A stretch of DNA of 64,000 nt from contig CAKPOF010000001.1 of the NCBI GenBank assembly GCA_934169725.1, forward strand, positions 248,001-312,000, in the 5' to 3' direction. Shown here piece after piece: positions 26,284-35,693 of this stretch. Source of the DNA: an uncultured Clostridia bacterium (lineage in GTDB: Bacteria; Bacillota; Clostridia; TANB77; CAG-508). The stretch's first letter is position 1. Every line of letters starts with the position of its first letter. A model generated the notes under the pieces. That model was not told the origin of the DNA, searched no databases, and saw only the letters and a list, made by a program, of their open reading frames with translations. Both the position numbers and the translations under genes were made by a program.

Positions 26284-27290
26284 AAAATAATAAAAATGTT
26301 ATTCTTATAGATAATGATAAAGAACAAATGAAGGAATTTAAAGAGGGGATAGAAAAATGTTCTAATCAAAAATGGGATTTTATTTTAGAACAAACAAACA
26401 AAGAAAATAATGAAGTTATTAGATATTTAAAATATTTTATTTTTTCTTTAAAGATTTTTTTAAAGAGAAAAAAAATAAATTCTATAGTAGCATGGCAACA
26501 ATTTTATGGTATTATTTTTGCTTTTTATTGTAGAGTATTTCATGTAAAAAAAATAAATAATTTATATATTTGTACATTTATATATAAAGATAAAAAAAGG
26601 ATAAAAAGATTATATTATAAATTTATCAAATATGCAATTTCGAGTAAATATGTGGATAAAATAATTTGTTTTTCAAAATCGGAATGTGAAAATTATGCAA
26701 AAATATTTAATATTGATAAAAACAAATTTATATATTTGAATCTTGGAATAAAAAAAATTGACACAAAAAAATATAAGACAAATTCAAAAGAAAAATATAT
26801 ACTATCTTGTGGAAAAAGTAATAGAGATTATAATTTCTTAATTGATGCGTTAAAAGATACAAAATATAATGTAAAAATAATATGTAATAATTTGAAAAAA
26901 GAAAGCATGAAAAATATTCAAATTTATAATAATACATTTAGAGAAGAATATTTTAAAATGTTAGCTAACTGCTATTGTGTTGTAATACCATTAAAAGATA
27001 AAAAGATATCATCAGGACAACTAGTATTATTACAAGCGATGCAGTTTAAAAAACCAATAATAATTACAGATACAGTTACTGTAAAAACATATGTAAAAAA
27101 TTTAGATAATGGTATTTTGATAAAAAATACTAAAGAAAATTTGATAGAAAGCTTAGAAAAATTATATACAGACAAAGAATTGTATATAAAAATATGTAAT
27201 AATGCGTATAAAAAATATGAGAAAAAATATTCTTTATATAAATTAGGACAAAATATAGGAAAGGCAATTTTGAGAGAAAAATTGATATAG
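26280..27290 (+). CDS. Glycosyltransferase (GT-B type), divergent
   Basis: A 336-residue protein without a perfect family match by eye. The C-terminal half has ILSCGKSNRDYNFLIDALKDTKYNVKIIC and PLKDKKISSGQLVLLQAMQFKKPIIIT, which is the GT4-type donor-binding layout. The N-terminal half is very Lys/Ile/Phe-rich and less conserved. It overlaps the preceding gene by 4 bases and is followed 8 bases later by the next, so it belongs to the assembly line. The transferred sugar is unknown. Confidence 0.7.
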   Translation: MKNNKNVILIDNDKEQMKEFKEGIEKCSNQKWDFILEQTNKENNEVIRYLKYFIFSLKIFLKRKKINSIVAWQQFYGIIFAFYCRVFHVKKINNLYICTFIYKDKKRIKRLYYKFIKYAISSKYVDKIICFSKSECENYAKIFNIDKNKFIYLNLGIKKIDTKKYKTNSKEKYILSCGKSNRDYNFLIDALKDTKYNVKIICNNLKKESMKNIQIYNNTFREEYFKMLANCYCVVIPLKDKKISSGQLVLLQAMQFKKPIIITDTVTVKTYVKNLDNGILIKNTKENLIESLEKLYTDKELYIKICNNAYKKYEKKYSLYKLGQNIGKAILREKLI

Positions 27291-27297
27291 GTGCTTT

Positions 27298-29595
27298 ATG
27301 AAAGTAGATATTATAACAAGACATTCAGTTCCTAATTATGGATCATTACTTCAATCATATGCAACTCAAAAAGTAATTGAAGATATGGGATTTGAATCAG
27401 AAATTATAAACTATACAAGGTATGAAGAACGTTATAAGAATCTAGTAAATTCGTTAATAAAAGGAAAAAAATGGGATAAAAATATTATAACAAGAATGAT
27501 CTATAAAGTAATTCAAACTCCAAATTATGCAAAGATGTATAAGAAATTTGCAAAATATAGAAAAAATTTTCTAAAAGAAAGTCCAAATGAATATGGAAAT
27601 ATTCACGAATTAATAAATAATCCTCCAATAGCAGATGTGTATTGTTCTGGAAGTGATCAAATTTGGGGAAAAATAGGTACAGTAGATTATGATGAAGCAT
27701 ACTTTTTAAAATTTGTAAAAGATAAAAGATGTATAGCATATTCATCAAGTTTTGGAAAAGAGAAAATAGACTTTGAACTGGAAAAAAATCTTGAAAGTTT
27801 ATTAAAAGATTATAGTAAAATTTTAGTTAGAGAGGACACTGCAAAAAAGATATTAGAAGATAAAGGTTTTAGTAATGTTGAGCATGTATTAGACCCAACT
27901 TTTTTATTAAATAGTGATGAATGGACTAATTTGGCAAATAAATCAAGGAAAAAGTATAAAAAATATGTATTAGTATATCAGTTACATGATAATAAGAAAT
28001 TTGATAAATATGCTAAAAAATTTGCTAAAAAAACTGGATTAAAATTATTGAGGATTAGTCCTTCATTATATCATATTGTTAGAAGTGGAAGGTTAATATA
28101 TTTACCAAATCAATATGAGTTTTTATCACTTTTTAAAAATGCGGAATATATACTAACGGATTCATTTCATGCAACTGTATTTTCCTTAATATTTAATAAA
28201 AATTTTATAGATATACTACCAGGAAAAACAAGTACAAGAATTATAAGTATATTAAAGTTAGTGGGATTACAAGATAGAATATTAAAAGATTATGATGACT
28301 TTTCATTAATAGGTAAAAGTATAAAATTTAATAATTGTAATAAAATTTTATCGAAAGAAAGAGAATTTTCAAAAAAATTACTAAAAGAAGCTATTTTAGG
28401 AGAAGAGTCAAAAACAATAGATTTGTTAGATAAACATTATAAGTGTACTGGATGTAAAATGTGTGAACAAATCTGTCCAGTAAATGCTATAAAAATGATA
28501 GAAAATTCAGAAGGATTCATTGAGCCAGTTATAGATAAAAATAAATGTATAAAATGTAGTGTGTGTTATAAGAGATGTCCACAGCTTAATGATATAAAAA
28601 TAATAAATAAACTTGATAAACCACAGACATTTGCTGCAAAAAATAAAAATAAAAATGAGCAAAAGCAGAGTTCATCTGGTGGAATCTTTTCTGTTTTAGC
28701 AAGATATATATTGGAGAATAAAGGTGTAATATATGGTGCAAGTTTTGATAATAATTTAAATTTAAATCATATTAGAATAGAAAATTTAGAGGAATTATAT
28801 AAATTAAGAGGTTCAAAGTATTTACAAAGTAATACTCAAGAAACATTTAGATTGGTAAAACAAGATTTAAATAGTAATATAAAAGTTTTGTATGTAGGAA
28901 CACCATGTCAAATAGCGGGAATAAGAAATTATTTAGGAAAAAATTATAATAATTTGTTATTAGTAGATTTAGTTTGTCATGGGGTTCCAAATCAAAAAAT
29001 ATTTAATAGATACATTGAATGGCTAGGAAAAAAAAGTAATTCAAAAGTTAAAAACTATGCATTTAGAAGTAAAGAAAAAAATAGTTGGGGATTAAATTCA
29101 AAAGTAGAGTTTGAAAATAATAAAATTAAATATATAGCTGCTAATTTAGATCCTTATTATAAATCTTTTTTGGATGGAACAACATATAGAGAATGTTGTT
29201 ATAGCTGTAAATATGCAAATACTAATAGAGTCGGAGATATTACAATAGCTGATTATTGGGGAATTGAAGAAGAACATCCGAGTTTTTATGATACAAATGG
29301 AGTATCCGCTGTAATAATAAATACAAAAATTGGTAAACAATATTTTAGTTATATAAAAAATAATATTAAATATATAGATACTAATATTGAAAGAATAAAA
29401 AGAAAAAATAGTAATTTGCAATGTCCATCTTTTAGAAACGATAAAAGGAATAACATATATTATAGTTTAAATGTAAAAAATTTTAATAATTTTATTAAAG
29501 AAGATTTAAAATATAAACCTAGACTAAAGGATATTGTAAAAAATATAATACCTGCAAAAATAAAGAAAAAGCTTAAAAAAATTTTAAAAGGATAA
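27298..29595 (+). CDS. Polysaccharide pyruvyltransferase-family domain fused to ferredoxin/FrhB-type Fe-S oxidoreductase
   Basis: A 765-residue two-part protein. Residues about 1-370 are a PS_pyruv_trans (CsaB-like) domain: RHSVPNYGSLLQSYATQ, DVYCSGSDQIWG near 113 and ILTDSFHATVFSLIF near 285. Residues about 380-430 hold two 4Fe-4S motifs, CTGCKMCEQICP and CIKCSVCYKRCP. The rest is the FrhB/FdhB N- and C-terminal F420-hydrogenase beta-subunit type, with SSGGIFSVLARYIL, GTPCQIAG and CYSCKYANTNRVGDITIADYWG. Pyruvyl ketal formation or another modification tied to a redox step is plausible; chemistry is inferred. The same two modules are separate genes further on. Confidence 0.85.
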   Translation: MKVDIITRHSVPNYGSLLQSYATQKVIEDMGFESEIINYTRYEERYKNLVNSLIKGKKWDKNIITRMIYKVIQTPNYAKMYKKFAKYRKNFLKESPNEYGNIHELINNPPIADVYCSGSDQIWGKIGTVDYDEAYFLKFVKDKRCIAYSSSFGKEKIDFELEKNLESLLKDYSKILVREDTAKKILEDKGFSNVEHVLDPTFLLNSDEWTNLANKSRKKYKKYVLVYQLHDNKKFDKYAKKFAKKTGLKLLRISPSLYHIVRSGRLIYLPNQYEFLSLFKNAEYILTDSFHATVFSLIFNKNFIDILPGKTSTRIISILKLVGLQDRILKDYDDFSLIGKSIKFNNCNKILSKEREFSKKLLKEAILGEESKTIDLLDKHYKCTGCKMCEQICPVNAIKMIENSEGFIEPVIDKNKCIKCSVCYKRCPQLNDIKIINKLDKPQTFAAKNKNKNEQKQSSSGGIFSVLARYILENKGVIYGASFDNNLNLNHIRIENLEELYKLRGSKYLQSNTQETFRLVKQDLNSNIKVLYVGTPCQIAGIRNYLGKNYNNLLLVDLVCHGVPNQKIFNRYIEWLGKKSNSKVKNYAFRSKEKNSWGLNSKVEFENNKIKYIAANLDPYYKSFLDGTTYRECCYSCKYANTNRVGDITIADYWGIEEEHPSFYDTNGVSAVIINTKIGKQYFSYIKNNIKYIDTNIERIKRKNSNLQCPSFRNDKRNNIYYSLNVKNFNNFIKEDLKYKPRLKDIVKNIIPAKIKKKLKKILKG

Positions 29596-29612
29596 CAAAT
29601 TGGAGAGTTTAT

Positions 29613-30599
29613 ATGGATTTATCAATAATTATACCAGTTTATAACACTGATTTAGAAAAATTTAAAAATTGTATAAAATCAGTTATGGAAATAAGTGCTG
29701 AAATAGATTATGAAATTATTGTTGTGAATGATGGAGCAAAAAAAGAATTTTCGATTGAATACGAGAAATATATAAAAAATATAAGTTGCGTTGTATATTT
29801 GAAACAAGAAAATTCAGGTGTTAGTTCTGCTAGAAATGCGGGAATAAAAATTTCAAAGGGAAAATACATTATGTTTGTTGATTCAGATGACAAAATATAT
29901 GGTAAGCGTATAAAAAAGAAATACATTGATTTAGATGCTGATATTGTTATTTTTAACAAAGAAATAATATCAAATAAAAAAAAGATAAAATTAATGGAGT
30001 TTGATGAAAAAGAAGGTTATATAGAAAATAAGAAAGTAATACAAGAATTTATTTCTAAAAATAAATTTCATAACCCATTTGCTCAATTTATAAACAGAAA
30101 ATTTATAAATGATAATGAAATTAGATTTAATACTAATTTTATTCAAGGCGAAGATGCATTATTTAATTTAACAATGATATTAAAAAAATCAAAAATATAT
30201 TATTCCGAAGAGGTTATATATAAATATAATTTAGATTATTCAACATATGATAATAGATGGTTAAATTATCCAAAAGAAGTTTTTAATAATTTTAAATATT
30301 TATATTATGAAAAATATAAGGCGTTAGATTTTATAGAAAATAGAAAAAAAGCTGAAAGAGAATTAAATTGCCAATACGTAAATGCATTGTTTTCATATTC
30401 ATTAAATCTTTGTTGCAATGAATATAAAAAATATGAAGATGTTCTTGATGATATGAGTAAATTTATGAAAAAAATAAAAATAAAAAAAGAAAGTAATTAT
30501 CTAAATCTAAAAAAGAATTTAATAAAAAATAAACACTGGAACGTAATGTGTCTAATTAGTAAATGTAGAAAATTATATAGAAATTGTAAAAACTTATAA
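29613..30599 (+). CDS. Family 2 glycosyltransferase
   Basis: A 328-residue GT-A enzyme. The N-terminal MDLSIIIPVYNTDLEKFKNC, the nucleotide-binding EIIVVNDGAK, the GVSSARNAGIKISKGKYIMFVDSDD metal-binding DxD region (near 70-94) and a QGEDALFNL motif near 182 are all present. The C-terminal third is helical and specific to this protein. It sits between the pyruvyltransferase fusion and the polymerase gene. Confidence 0.88.
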   Translation: MDLSIIIPVYNTDLEKFKNCIKSVMEISAEIDYEIIVVNDGAKKEFSIEYEKYIKNISCVVYLKQENSGVSSARNAGIKISKGKYIMFVDSDDKIYGKRIKKKYIDLDADIVIFNKEIISNKKKIKLMEFDEKEGYIENKKVIQEFISKNKFHNPFAQFINRKFINDNEIRFNTNFIQGEDALFNLTMILKKSKIYYSEEVIYKYNLDYSTYDNRWLNYPKEVFNNFKYLYYEKYKALDFIENRKKAERELNCQYVNALFSYSLNLCCNEYKKYEDVLDDMSKFMKKIKIKKESNYLNLKKNLIKNKHWNVMCLISKCRKLYRNCKNL

Positions 30600-30622
30600 A
30601 AAGATAATTTAAGGAGAAAAAA

Positions 30623-31798
30623 ATGATTATATATATTATATCTTTTTTTATATCGTGTATTTTGTTACAAATAGCAAGTAAAATGAAAAAAAATAATATT
30701 TTATATTATATAATAAATGGTATTGCTATATTAATACCATGTATTTTAGCTGGATTGAGAAATACAACGATAGGAACTGATGTAGAGGTTTATGTACGTC
30801 AGCTATTCAATAGTGCAAAAATATCAGATAATTATTTTGAGTACCAACATTGTAGTTGGTGGTGGATATATAGAGTAAAGGCTGTATCAGATTTTGAAGA
30901 AGCGTTTACATTAGTGATTTTTGTTGTTCAAAAATTAACAAACAATATACAAATTGTTTTATTTATTATACAATTATTAATTATTTTTCCAATTTATTGT
31001 GGATTGAAAAAGGTGGATTGTATAAAAAATAAAAAGTATTTATCAATGTTTGTATATTATTTTTCTTTTTTTAATATTGGATTAAATACAATGCGTCAAT
31101 ATATAGCAATTTCAATTATATTTTATGGCACAAGTAGTTTAATGTATGATAAAAAATATTTGGGAACAATTAAATTTTTTATTAGTTTGGCAATAGCATA
31201 CTATTTTCACAATTCATCTGTATTTTGTATATTAATATATTTAATATATAGAATATTAAATTTCAATGATAAAAAAGAAATAATAATAAAGGTAAACAAT
31301 AAAGTAAAAATTAAATTAAAAACAATTGTTGTTGTATTTTCTGTATTTATATCAATATTTTTAATATTAAATGCTAATATTTTTATAAAGGTATTTTCAT
31401 TTTTGGGAATAAAAGATTATACAGGTTGGTCAAGTGGACAAGTTACTTTTATGATATCAAAAATCATAAGAACTATACCGATAGTAATTATTTTTATTAT
31501 TTCAGGTAAATATTATATAAAACAGGATAAAAATTCGTATATGTATATTATATTATTTATTATGTCAGTAGCATTTGCACAATTTGCATCTGCATCAACA
31601 TATGGAGAACGTATGAGTTATATTTTTCAAATATTTAATATAGTATTTGTTCCATCTCTTTGTTATGCAAATCCAAATAAAAATATAAATATAGTAGTAA
31701 AAATATTTATTATGTTATATTATGTATTATATTGGTATTATTATTTTGCATATGGAAATTCAGGTGAAACAGTACCATATAAATTTTATTGGCAATAA
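30623..31798 (+). CDS. EpsG-family polysaccharide polymerase (Wzy-like)
   Basis: A 391-residue polytopic protein with about ten membrane segments. The early motif PCILAGLRNTTIGTDVEVYVRQLF and the central MRQYIAISIIFYGTSSLM fit EpsG/Wzy-like polymerases that join repeat units on the outer face of the membrane. It is the only polymerase candidate in the operon. The start has AAGGAG. Confidence 0.82.
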   Translation: MIIYIISFFISCILLQIASKMKKNNILYYIINGIAILIPCILAGLRNTTIGTDVEVYVRQLFNSAKISDNYFEYQHCSWWWIYRVKAVSDFEEAFTLVIFVVQKLTNNIQIVLFIIQLLIIFPIYCGLKKVDCIKNKKYLSMFVYYFSFFNIGLNTMRQYIAISIIFYGTSSLMYDKKYLGTIKFFISLAIAYYFHNSSVFCILIYLIYRILNFNDKKEIIIKVNNKVKIKLKTIVVVFSVFISIFLILNANIFIKVFSFLGIKDYTGWSSGQVTFMISKIIRTIPIVIIFIISGKYYIKQDKNSYMYIILFIMSVAFAQFASASTYGERMSYIFQIFNIVFVPSLCYANPNKNINIVVKIFIMLYYVLYWYYYFAYGNSGETVPYKFYWQ

Positions 31799-31814
31799 AA
31801 ATAGAGGTGAAAAA

Positions 31815-32879
31815 ATGAATAAGATTGGAATAATAACTATTAATGATAATAATAATTATGGTAATAGATTGCAAAACTATGCAGTTCAAACATATTTAAA
31901 AAAGCTTGGATTTGATGTTGAAACTTTAAAAAACAAAGAACCATATAATGAAAAGAAAAAATATGTTTTTAGAGTTATAAAAAATGTAATAAAAGGAAAT
32001 AAAAGAATTAAGGATGAACGACTAAAAAGATTTGAAGATTTCAATAAAAATATAAAGTTCTCTAAAAGAACTATTACAGCGTTTTCTAATATTAAAGATA
32101 AATATGATTTTTTTGTTGTTGGAAGTGATCAAGTATGGAATTCGAATATTGGAAGGCTAAGAGATGTTGATTTATTGGGATTCGCAAGAGATAAACAAAA
32201 AATAGCATTTTCTGCCAGTTTCGGTGTAAGTGAAATATCAAGTAAAGACAAAGAAAAGGTTGAAAAAGAAATTAGTAAATTTAAAGCAATTTCTGTTAGA
32301 GAAAAGGTTGGAGAAAATATAATAAAAAAATTAACCAATAGAACAGACGTAGAGGTATTAATAGATCCAACAATGTTATTAAATCCTGAAGAGTGGGATA
32401 TAGTTGCAAAAAGACCAAAACAAATCGATTTACTAAAAAATAAAAAATATATTTTAAATTATTTTTTAGGAGAATTATCTGAAAATAGAAAAAAAGAAAT
32501 TGAAAGAGTGGCAAAAGAAAATAATTGTGATATAATAAATATTTTAGATAAAAAAAGTCCTTTTTATCAAACTGGACCAAGTGAATTTTTATATTTAGAA
32601 AAAAATGCATTTTTGATTTGTACAGATTCATTTCATTCTAGTGTATTTGCAATATTATACAATAATCCATTTATAGTTTTTTCTAGAGAAGGAAATGGAT
32701 GTGAAATGAATTCTAGAATAGAAACTTTATTAAACAAATTTAAATTAGAAAACAGAATGTTTAATGATAATAAAATTGATATTGAAAATTTGCAACTTGA
32801 TTATAATAACTCATATAAAATTTTAGAAAAAGAAAGAATAAAATCAAAAAAATATTTAATGAAAGCATTAAATATTTAG
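31815..32879 (+). CDS. Polysaccharide pyruvyltransferase-family protein (stand-alone)
   Basis: A 354-residue PS_pyruv_trans protein. MNKIGIITINDNNNYGNRLQNYAVQTYLKKLGFDVETL opens the fold, KYDFFVVGSDQVWN near 100 and CTDSFHSSVFAILYNNPFI near 273 are the conserved sites. I start it at ATG 31815, which has GAGGTG 7 bases upstream; a longer frame would overlap the polymerase gene. It resembles the N-terminal half of the fusion protein at 27298, without its Fe-S half. Confidence 0.83.
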   Translation: MNKIGIITINDNNNYGNRLQNYAVQTYLKKLGFDVETLKNKEPYNEKKKYVFRVIKNVIKGNKRIKDERLKRFEDFNKNIKFSKRTITAFSNIKDKYDFFVVGSDQVWNSNIGRLRDVDLLGFARDKQKIAFSASFGVSEISSKDKEKVEKEISKFKAISVREKVGENIIKKLTNRTDVEVLIDPTMLLNPEEWDIVAKRPKQIDLLKNKKYILNYFLGELSENRKKEIERVAKENNCDIINILDKKSPFYQTGPSEFLYLEKNAFLICTDSFHSSVFAILYNNPFIVFSREGNGCEMNSRIETLLNKFKLENRMFNDNKIDIENLQLDYNNSYKILEKERIKSKKYLMKALNI

Positions 32880-32893
32880 ATGAAAGGATATAA

Positions 32894-34432
32894 ATGAGAA
32901 TAGAAAGAACAAAAAATGCAACACAAAATATTATATTTGGTATTATATTGAAAATATATCAAATATTAGTACCATTTTTGATACGAACAGCAATGATATA
33001 TTCACTAGGGGTAGAATATCTTGGATTAAACAGTTTATTTACATCAATATTACAAGTTTTAAATTTAGCTGAACTTGGTGTTGGAAGTGCAATGGTGTTT
33101 AGTATGTACAAGCCAATAGCTAATGATGATGATAAAAAAATATGTGCATTAATGAATTTATATAAATTATATTATAGGATAATTGGAGCAATCGTTTTTA
33201 TAGTTGGAATATGTGTATGTCCCTTTATTTCTTACTTAATAAAAAGTGATTTACCAGGAAATATGAATATATATGTATTATACTTATTAAATTTAATGGC
33301 AACTGTTTTTTCATATTGGCTATTTGCATATAAGAATAGTATATTACAGGCATATCAAAGACAAGATGTAATAAGCAAAATTACTATTTTTGTGAATACA
33401 TTACAGTATATTTTACAATTAATAGCTATTTGTATTATAAAAAATTATTATTTGTATGTTATAATTTTACTATTATCTCAAATATTAATAAATATAATTA
33501 CTGCGTATAAATCTAATAAATTATATCCTCAATATAAAGCTAGTGGAAATTTAGAAAAATCAGAAATAAAACAAATTAATCAAAGAGTAAAAGATTTATT
33601 TACCGCAAAGATAGGTGGAGTAATAGTCAATTCAGCAGATTCTATAGTAATATCGGCTTTTTTAGGATTAACTGTATTGGCGATTTACCAAAATTATTAT
33701 TATATTCTTACAGCTATAATAGGAATAGTTAGTGTAATATTTTCTGCTTGTACAGCAGGTATAGGAAATAGTTTAATTATAGAAAGTAAGGAAAAGAATT
33801 TTAATGATTTGAAAAAGTTTACTTTTATCATAGTATGGATTGCTGGATTTTGTTCGTGTGCCTTAATGTGTTTATATCAAACATTTATGGAATTATGGGT
33901 AGGAAAAGATTTATTATTAGAATTATCAGCTGTAGTATGTTTAGTAATATATTACTTTGTTTATGAGATAAATTCGCTGTTAAATTTATATAAAGATTCT
34001 GCTGGAATATGGCATAGTGATAGATGGCGTCCTTTAGTAACTGCAATATTAAATTTAATATTAAATTTAATATTGGTTAATATAATAGGCATATATGGTG
34101 TTTTATTGTCTACAGTAGTATCAACATTAATAGTTGGAATGCCATGGCTTATTCATAATTTATCTAAAGAAGTATTTAAAATTAGTTTGGATAAATATGT
34201 AGTACAATTAATAAAATATACAGCATGTGTTACGATCTTGATTGCAATTTGCTATTATTTAACAAATTTTGTTAAAAATGTTTCAGTTGTTTCATTAATA
34301 TTAAAAGGTTGCATATGTTTATTAGTATTTAATGTATTGTTTATAATATTAAATTATAGAAAAAAAGAGTTTAATGATACGATAGTGTTGCTAAAAAAAA
34401 TGTTTAAGATAAAAAAAGGTGATTGTATATGA
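32894..34432 (+). CDS. Wzx-type flippase (MOP superfamily)
   Basis: A 512-residue membrane protein with about 12-14 hydrophobic segments. The opening NATQNIIFGIILKIYQILVPFLIRTAMIYSLGVEYLGLNSLF is typical of polysaccharide transporters that flip lipid-linked repeat units. Its stop overlaps the start of the next gene (ATGA). Confidence 0.87.
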   Translation: MRIERTKNATQNIIFGIILKIYQILVPFLIRTAMIYSLGVEYLGLNSLFTSILQVLNLAELGVGSAMVFSMYKPIANDDDKKICALMNLYKLYYRIIGAIVFIVGICVCPFISYLIKSDLPGNMNIYVLYLLNLMATVFSYWLFAYKNSILQAYQRQDVISKITIFVNTLQYILQLIAICIIKNYYLYVIILLLSQILINIITAYKSNKLYPQYKASGNLEKSEIKQINQRVKDLFTAKIGGVIVNSADSIVISAFLGLTVLAIYQNYYYILTAIIGIVSVIFSACTAGIGNSLIIESKEKNFNDLKKFTFIIVWIAGFCSCALMCLYQTFMELWVGKDLLLELSAVVCLVIYYFVYEINSLLNLYKDSAGIWHSDRWRPLVTAILNLILNLILVNIIGIYGVLLSTVVSTLIVGMPWLIHNLSKEVFKISLDKYVVQLIKYTACVTILIAICYYLTNFVKNVSVVSLILKGCICLLVFNVLFIILNYRKKEFNDTIVLLKKMFKIKKGDCI

Positions 34433-35580
34433 TAGAAATAAAAGAAAAAACAGATTGTTGTGGATGTCATGCCTGTTATAATATATGTCATAAAAATGCC
34501 ATAGAAATGATTGAGGACGAAAAAGGCTTTAAATATCCTAAAATAAATAAAGAAAAATGTATAGAATGTAATTTATGTATAAAAGTATGTCCAATAATAA
34601 ACAAAAAAGTGATGGAAAATAATATAATAGCATATGCATGTTATAATAAAAATGAAGAAGAATTGAAACATAGTTCATCAGGTGGAATGTTTATATTATT
34701 GGCAAAGGAAATATTGAAAAGAAATGGAGTAGTATTCGGAGCATATTTAGATAAAAATTATAATGTTCAACATGGGTATATAGAAAATAAAAAAGACATA
34801 AAAATATTTATGGGATCAAAATATGTACAAAGTAATATAGGTGAAACATATAGAAATGTTAAAGATTTTTTAGAAAAAGAAAGATATGTTTTATATACAG
34901 GAACACCGTGTCAAATAGAAGGATTAAAAACATATCTAGGAAAAGATTATGATAAATTATATACTCAGGATATTATTTGTCATGGAGTACCATCACCATT
35001 GGTATGGGAGAAGTATAAAGAATACAGAAAAAGTATGGATAAAAATAATCCAATAAAAATTAATTTTAGAGATAAAAATAAAGGATGGAATGATTTTTCA
35101 ATGTCATTTATATATAAAAATGACAAATACATAGAGAGTCATAATGATGATTTATTTATGAATGCTTTTTTAAAAAATACTATATTAAGAGATTCATGTT
35201 ATAAATGTAATTTTAAAAATAAATATAGAATTTCAGATATTACATTAGCAGACTATTGGGGAGTAAATGAAGTGGAACCTCAAATGATAAATGATAAAGG
35301 AGTGTCATTAGTATTAGTCAATTCAAGTAAGGGAATGGAATTATTTAGATTAATAAAAAATAATATCATATATAAGGAAACAAATTTGGATGAAGCAATA
35401 AAATATAATCCATCATTCAGTAATTCATCAAAAATGGATAAAAATAGAGATAAGTTTTTTAAAAACATAAATAAAATAGATTTTGCTGAATTAGTAAAAA
35501 AATATACATCTAAATCGTCAATATATAAACAAATTATAAACAAATGCAAAAAAATAATAAAAACAATCATAAAGAAATGA
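34429..35580 (+). CDS. Stand-alone ferredoxin/FrhB-type Fe-S oxidoreductase
   Basis: A 383-residue protein with two 4Fe-4S motifs at the N-terminus (CCGCHACYNICH and CIECNLCIKVCP), then FrhB N- and C-terminal domains with SSSGGMFILLAKEIL, GTPCQIEGLKTYLG and CYKCNFKNKYRISDITLADYWG. It aligns by eye with the C-terminal half of the fusion at 27298. ATG 34429 is preferred, with AAAGGTGA 6 bases upstream and a 4-base overlap with the flippase gene. It is the last gene of the operon. Its electron donor and substrate are unknown; F420 itself is not implied. Confidence 0.83.
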   Translation: MIEIKEKTDCCGCHACYNICHKNAIEMIEDEKGFKYPKINKEKCIECNLCIKVCPIINKKVMENNIIAYACYNKNEEELKHSSSGGMFILLAKEILKRNGVVFGAYLDKNYNVQHGYIENKKDIKIFMGSKYVQSNIGETYRNVKDFLEKERYVLYTGTPCQIEGLKTYLGKDYDKLYTQDIICHGVPSPLVWEKYKEYRKSMDKNNPIKINFRDKNKGWNDFSMSFIYKNDKYIESHNDDLFMNAFLKNTILRDSCYKCNFKNKYRISDITLADYWGVNEVEPQMINDKGVSLVLVNSSKGMELFRLIKNNIIYKETNLDEAIKYNPSFSNSSKMDKNRDKFFKNINKIDFAELVKKYTSKSSIYKQIINKCKKIIKTIIKK

Positions 35581-35609
35581 AATATTGCTAAAATATTTCA
35601 TTTCTTTTA
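35571..35609 (+). terminator. Terminator of the polysaccharide operon
   Basis: AAAGAAATGAAATATT and AATATTTCATTTCTTT form a nearly perfect 16-bp stem around GCTA, ending in TTTT. The stop codon of the last gene lies inside the stem. Confidence 0.75.
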
Positions 35610-35626
35610 CAATTTTATTACAAGCA

Positions 35627-35655
35627 TTAACATAATTCAAATAATAAATTATAAT
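35627..35655 (+). promoter_or_regulatory. Promoter for the beta-helix/dockerin gene
   Basis: TTAACA (35627) and TATAAT (35650), 17-base spacer. Confidence 0.6.
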
Positions 35656-35693
35656 ATAAAATAAGGATATTTTTGAAAAGAGGTGAGTAATAA

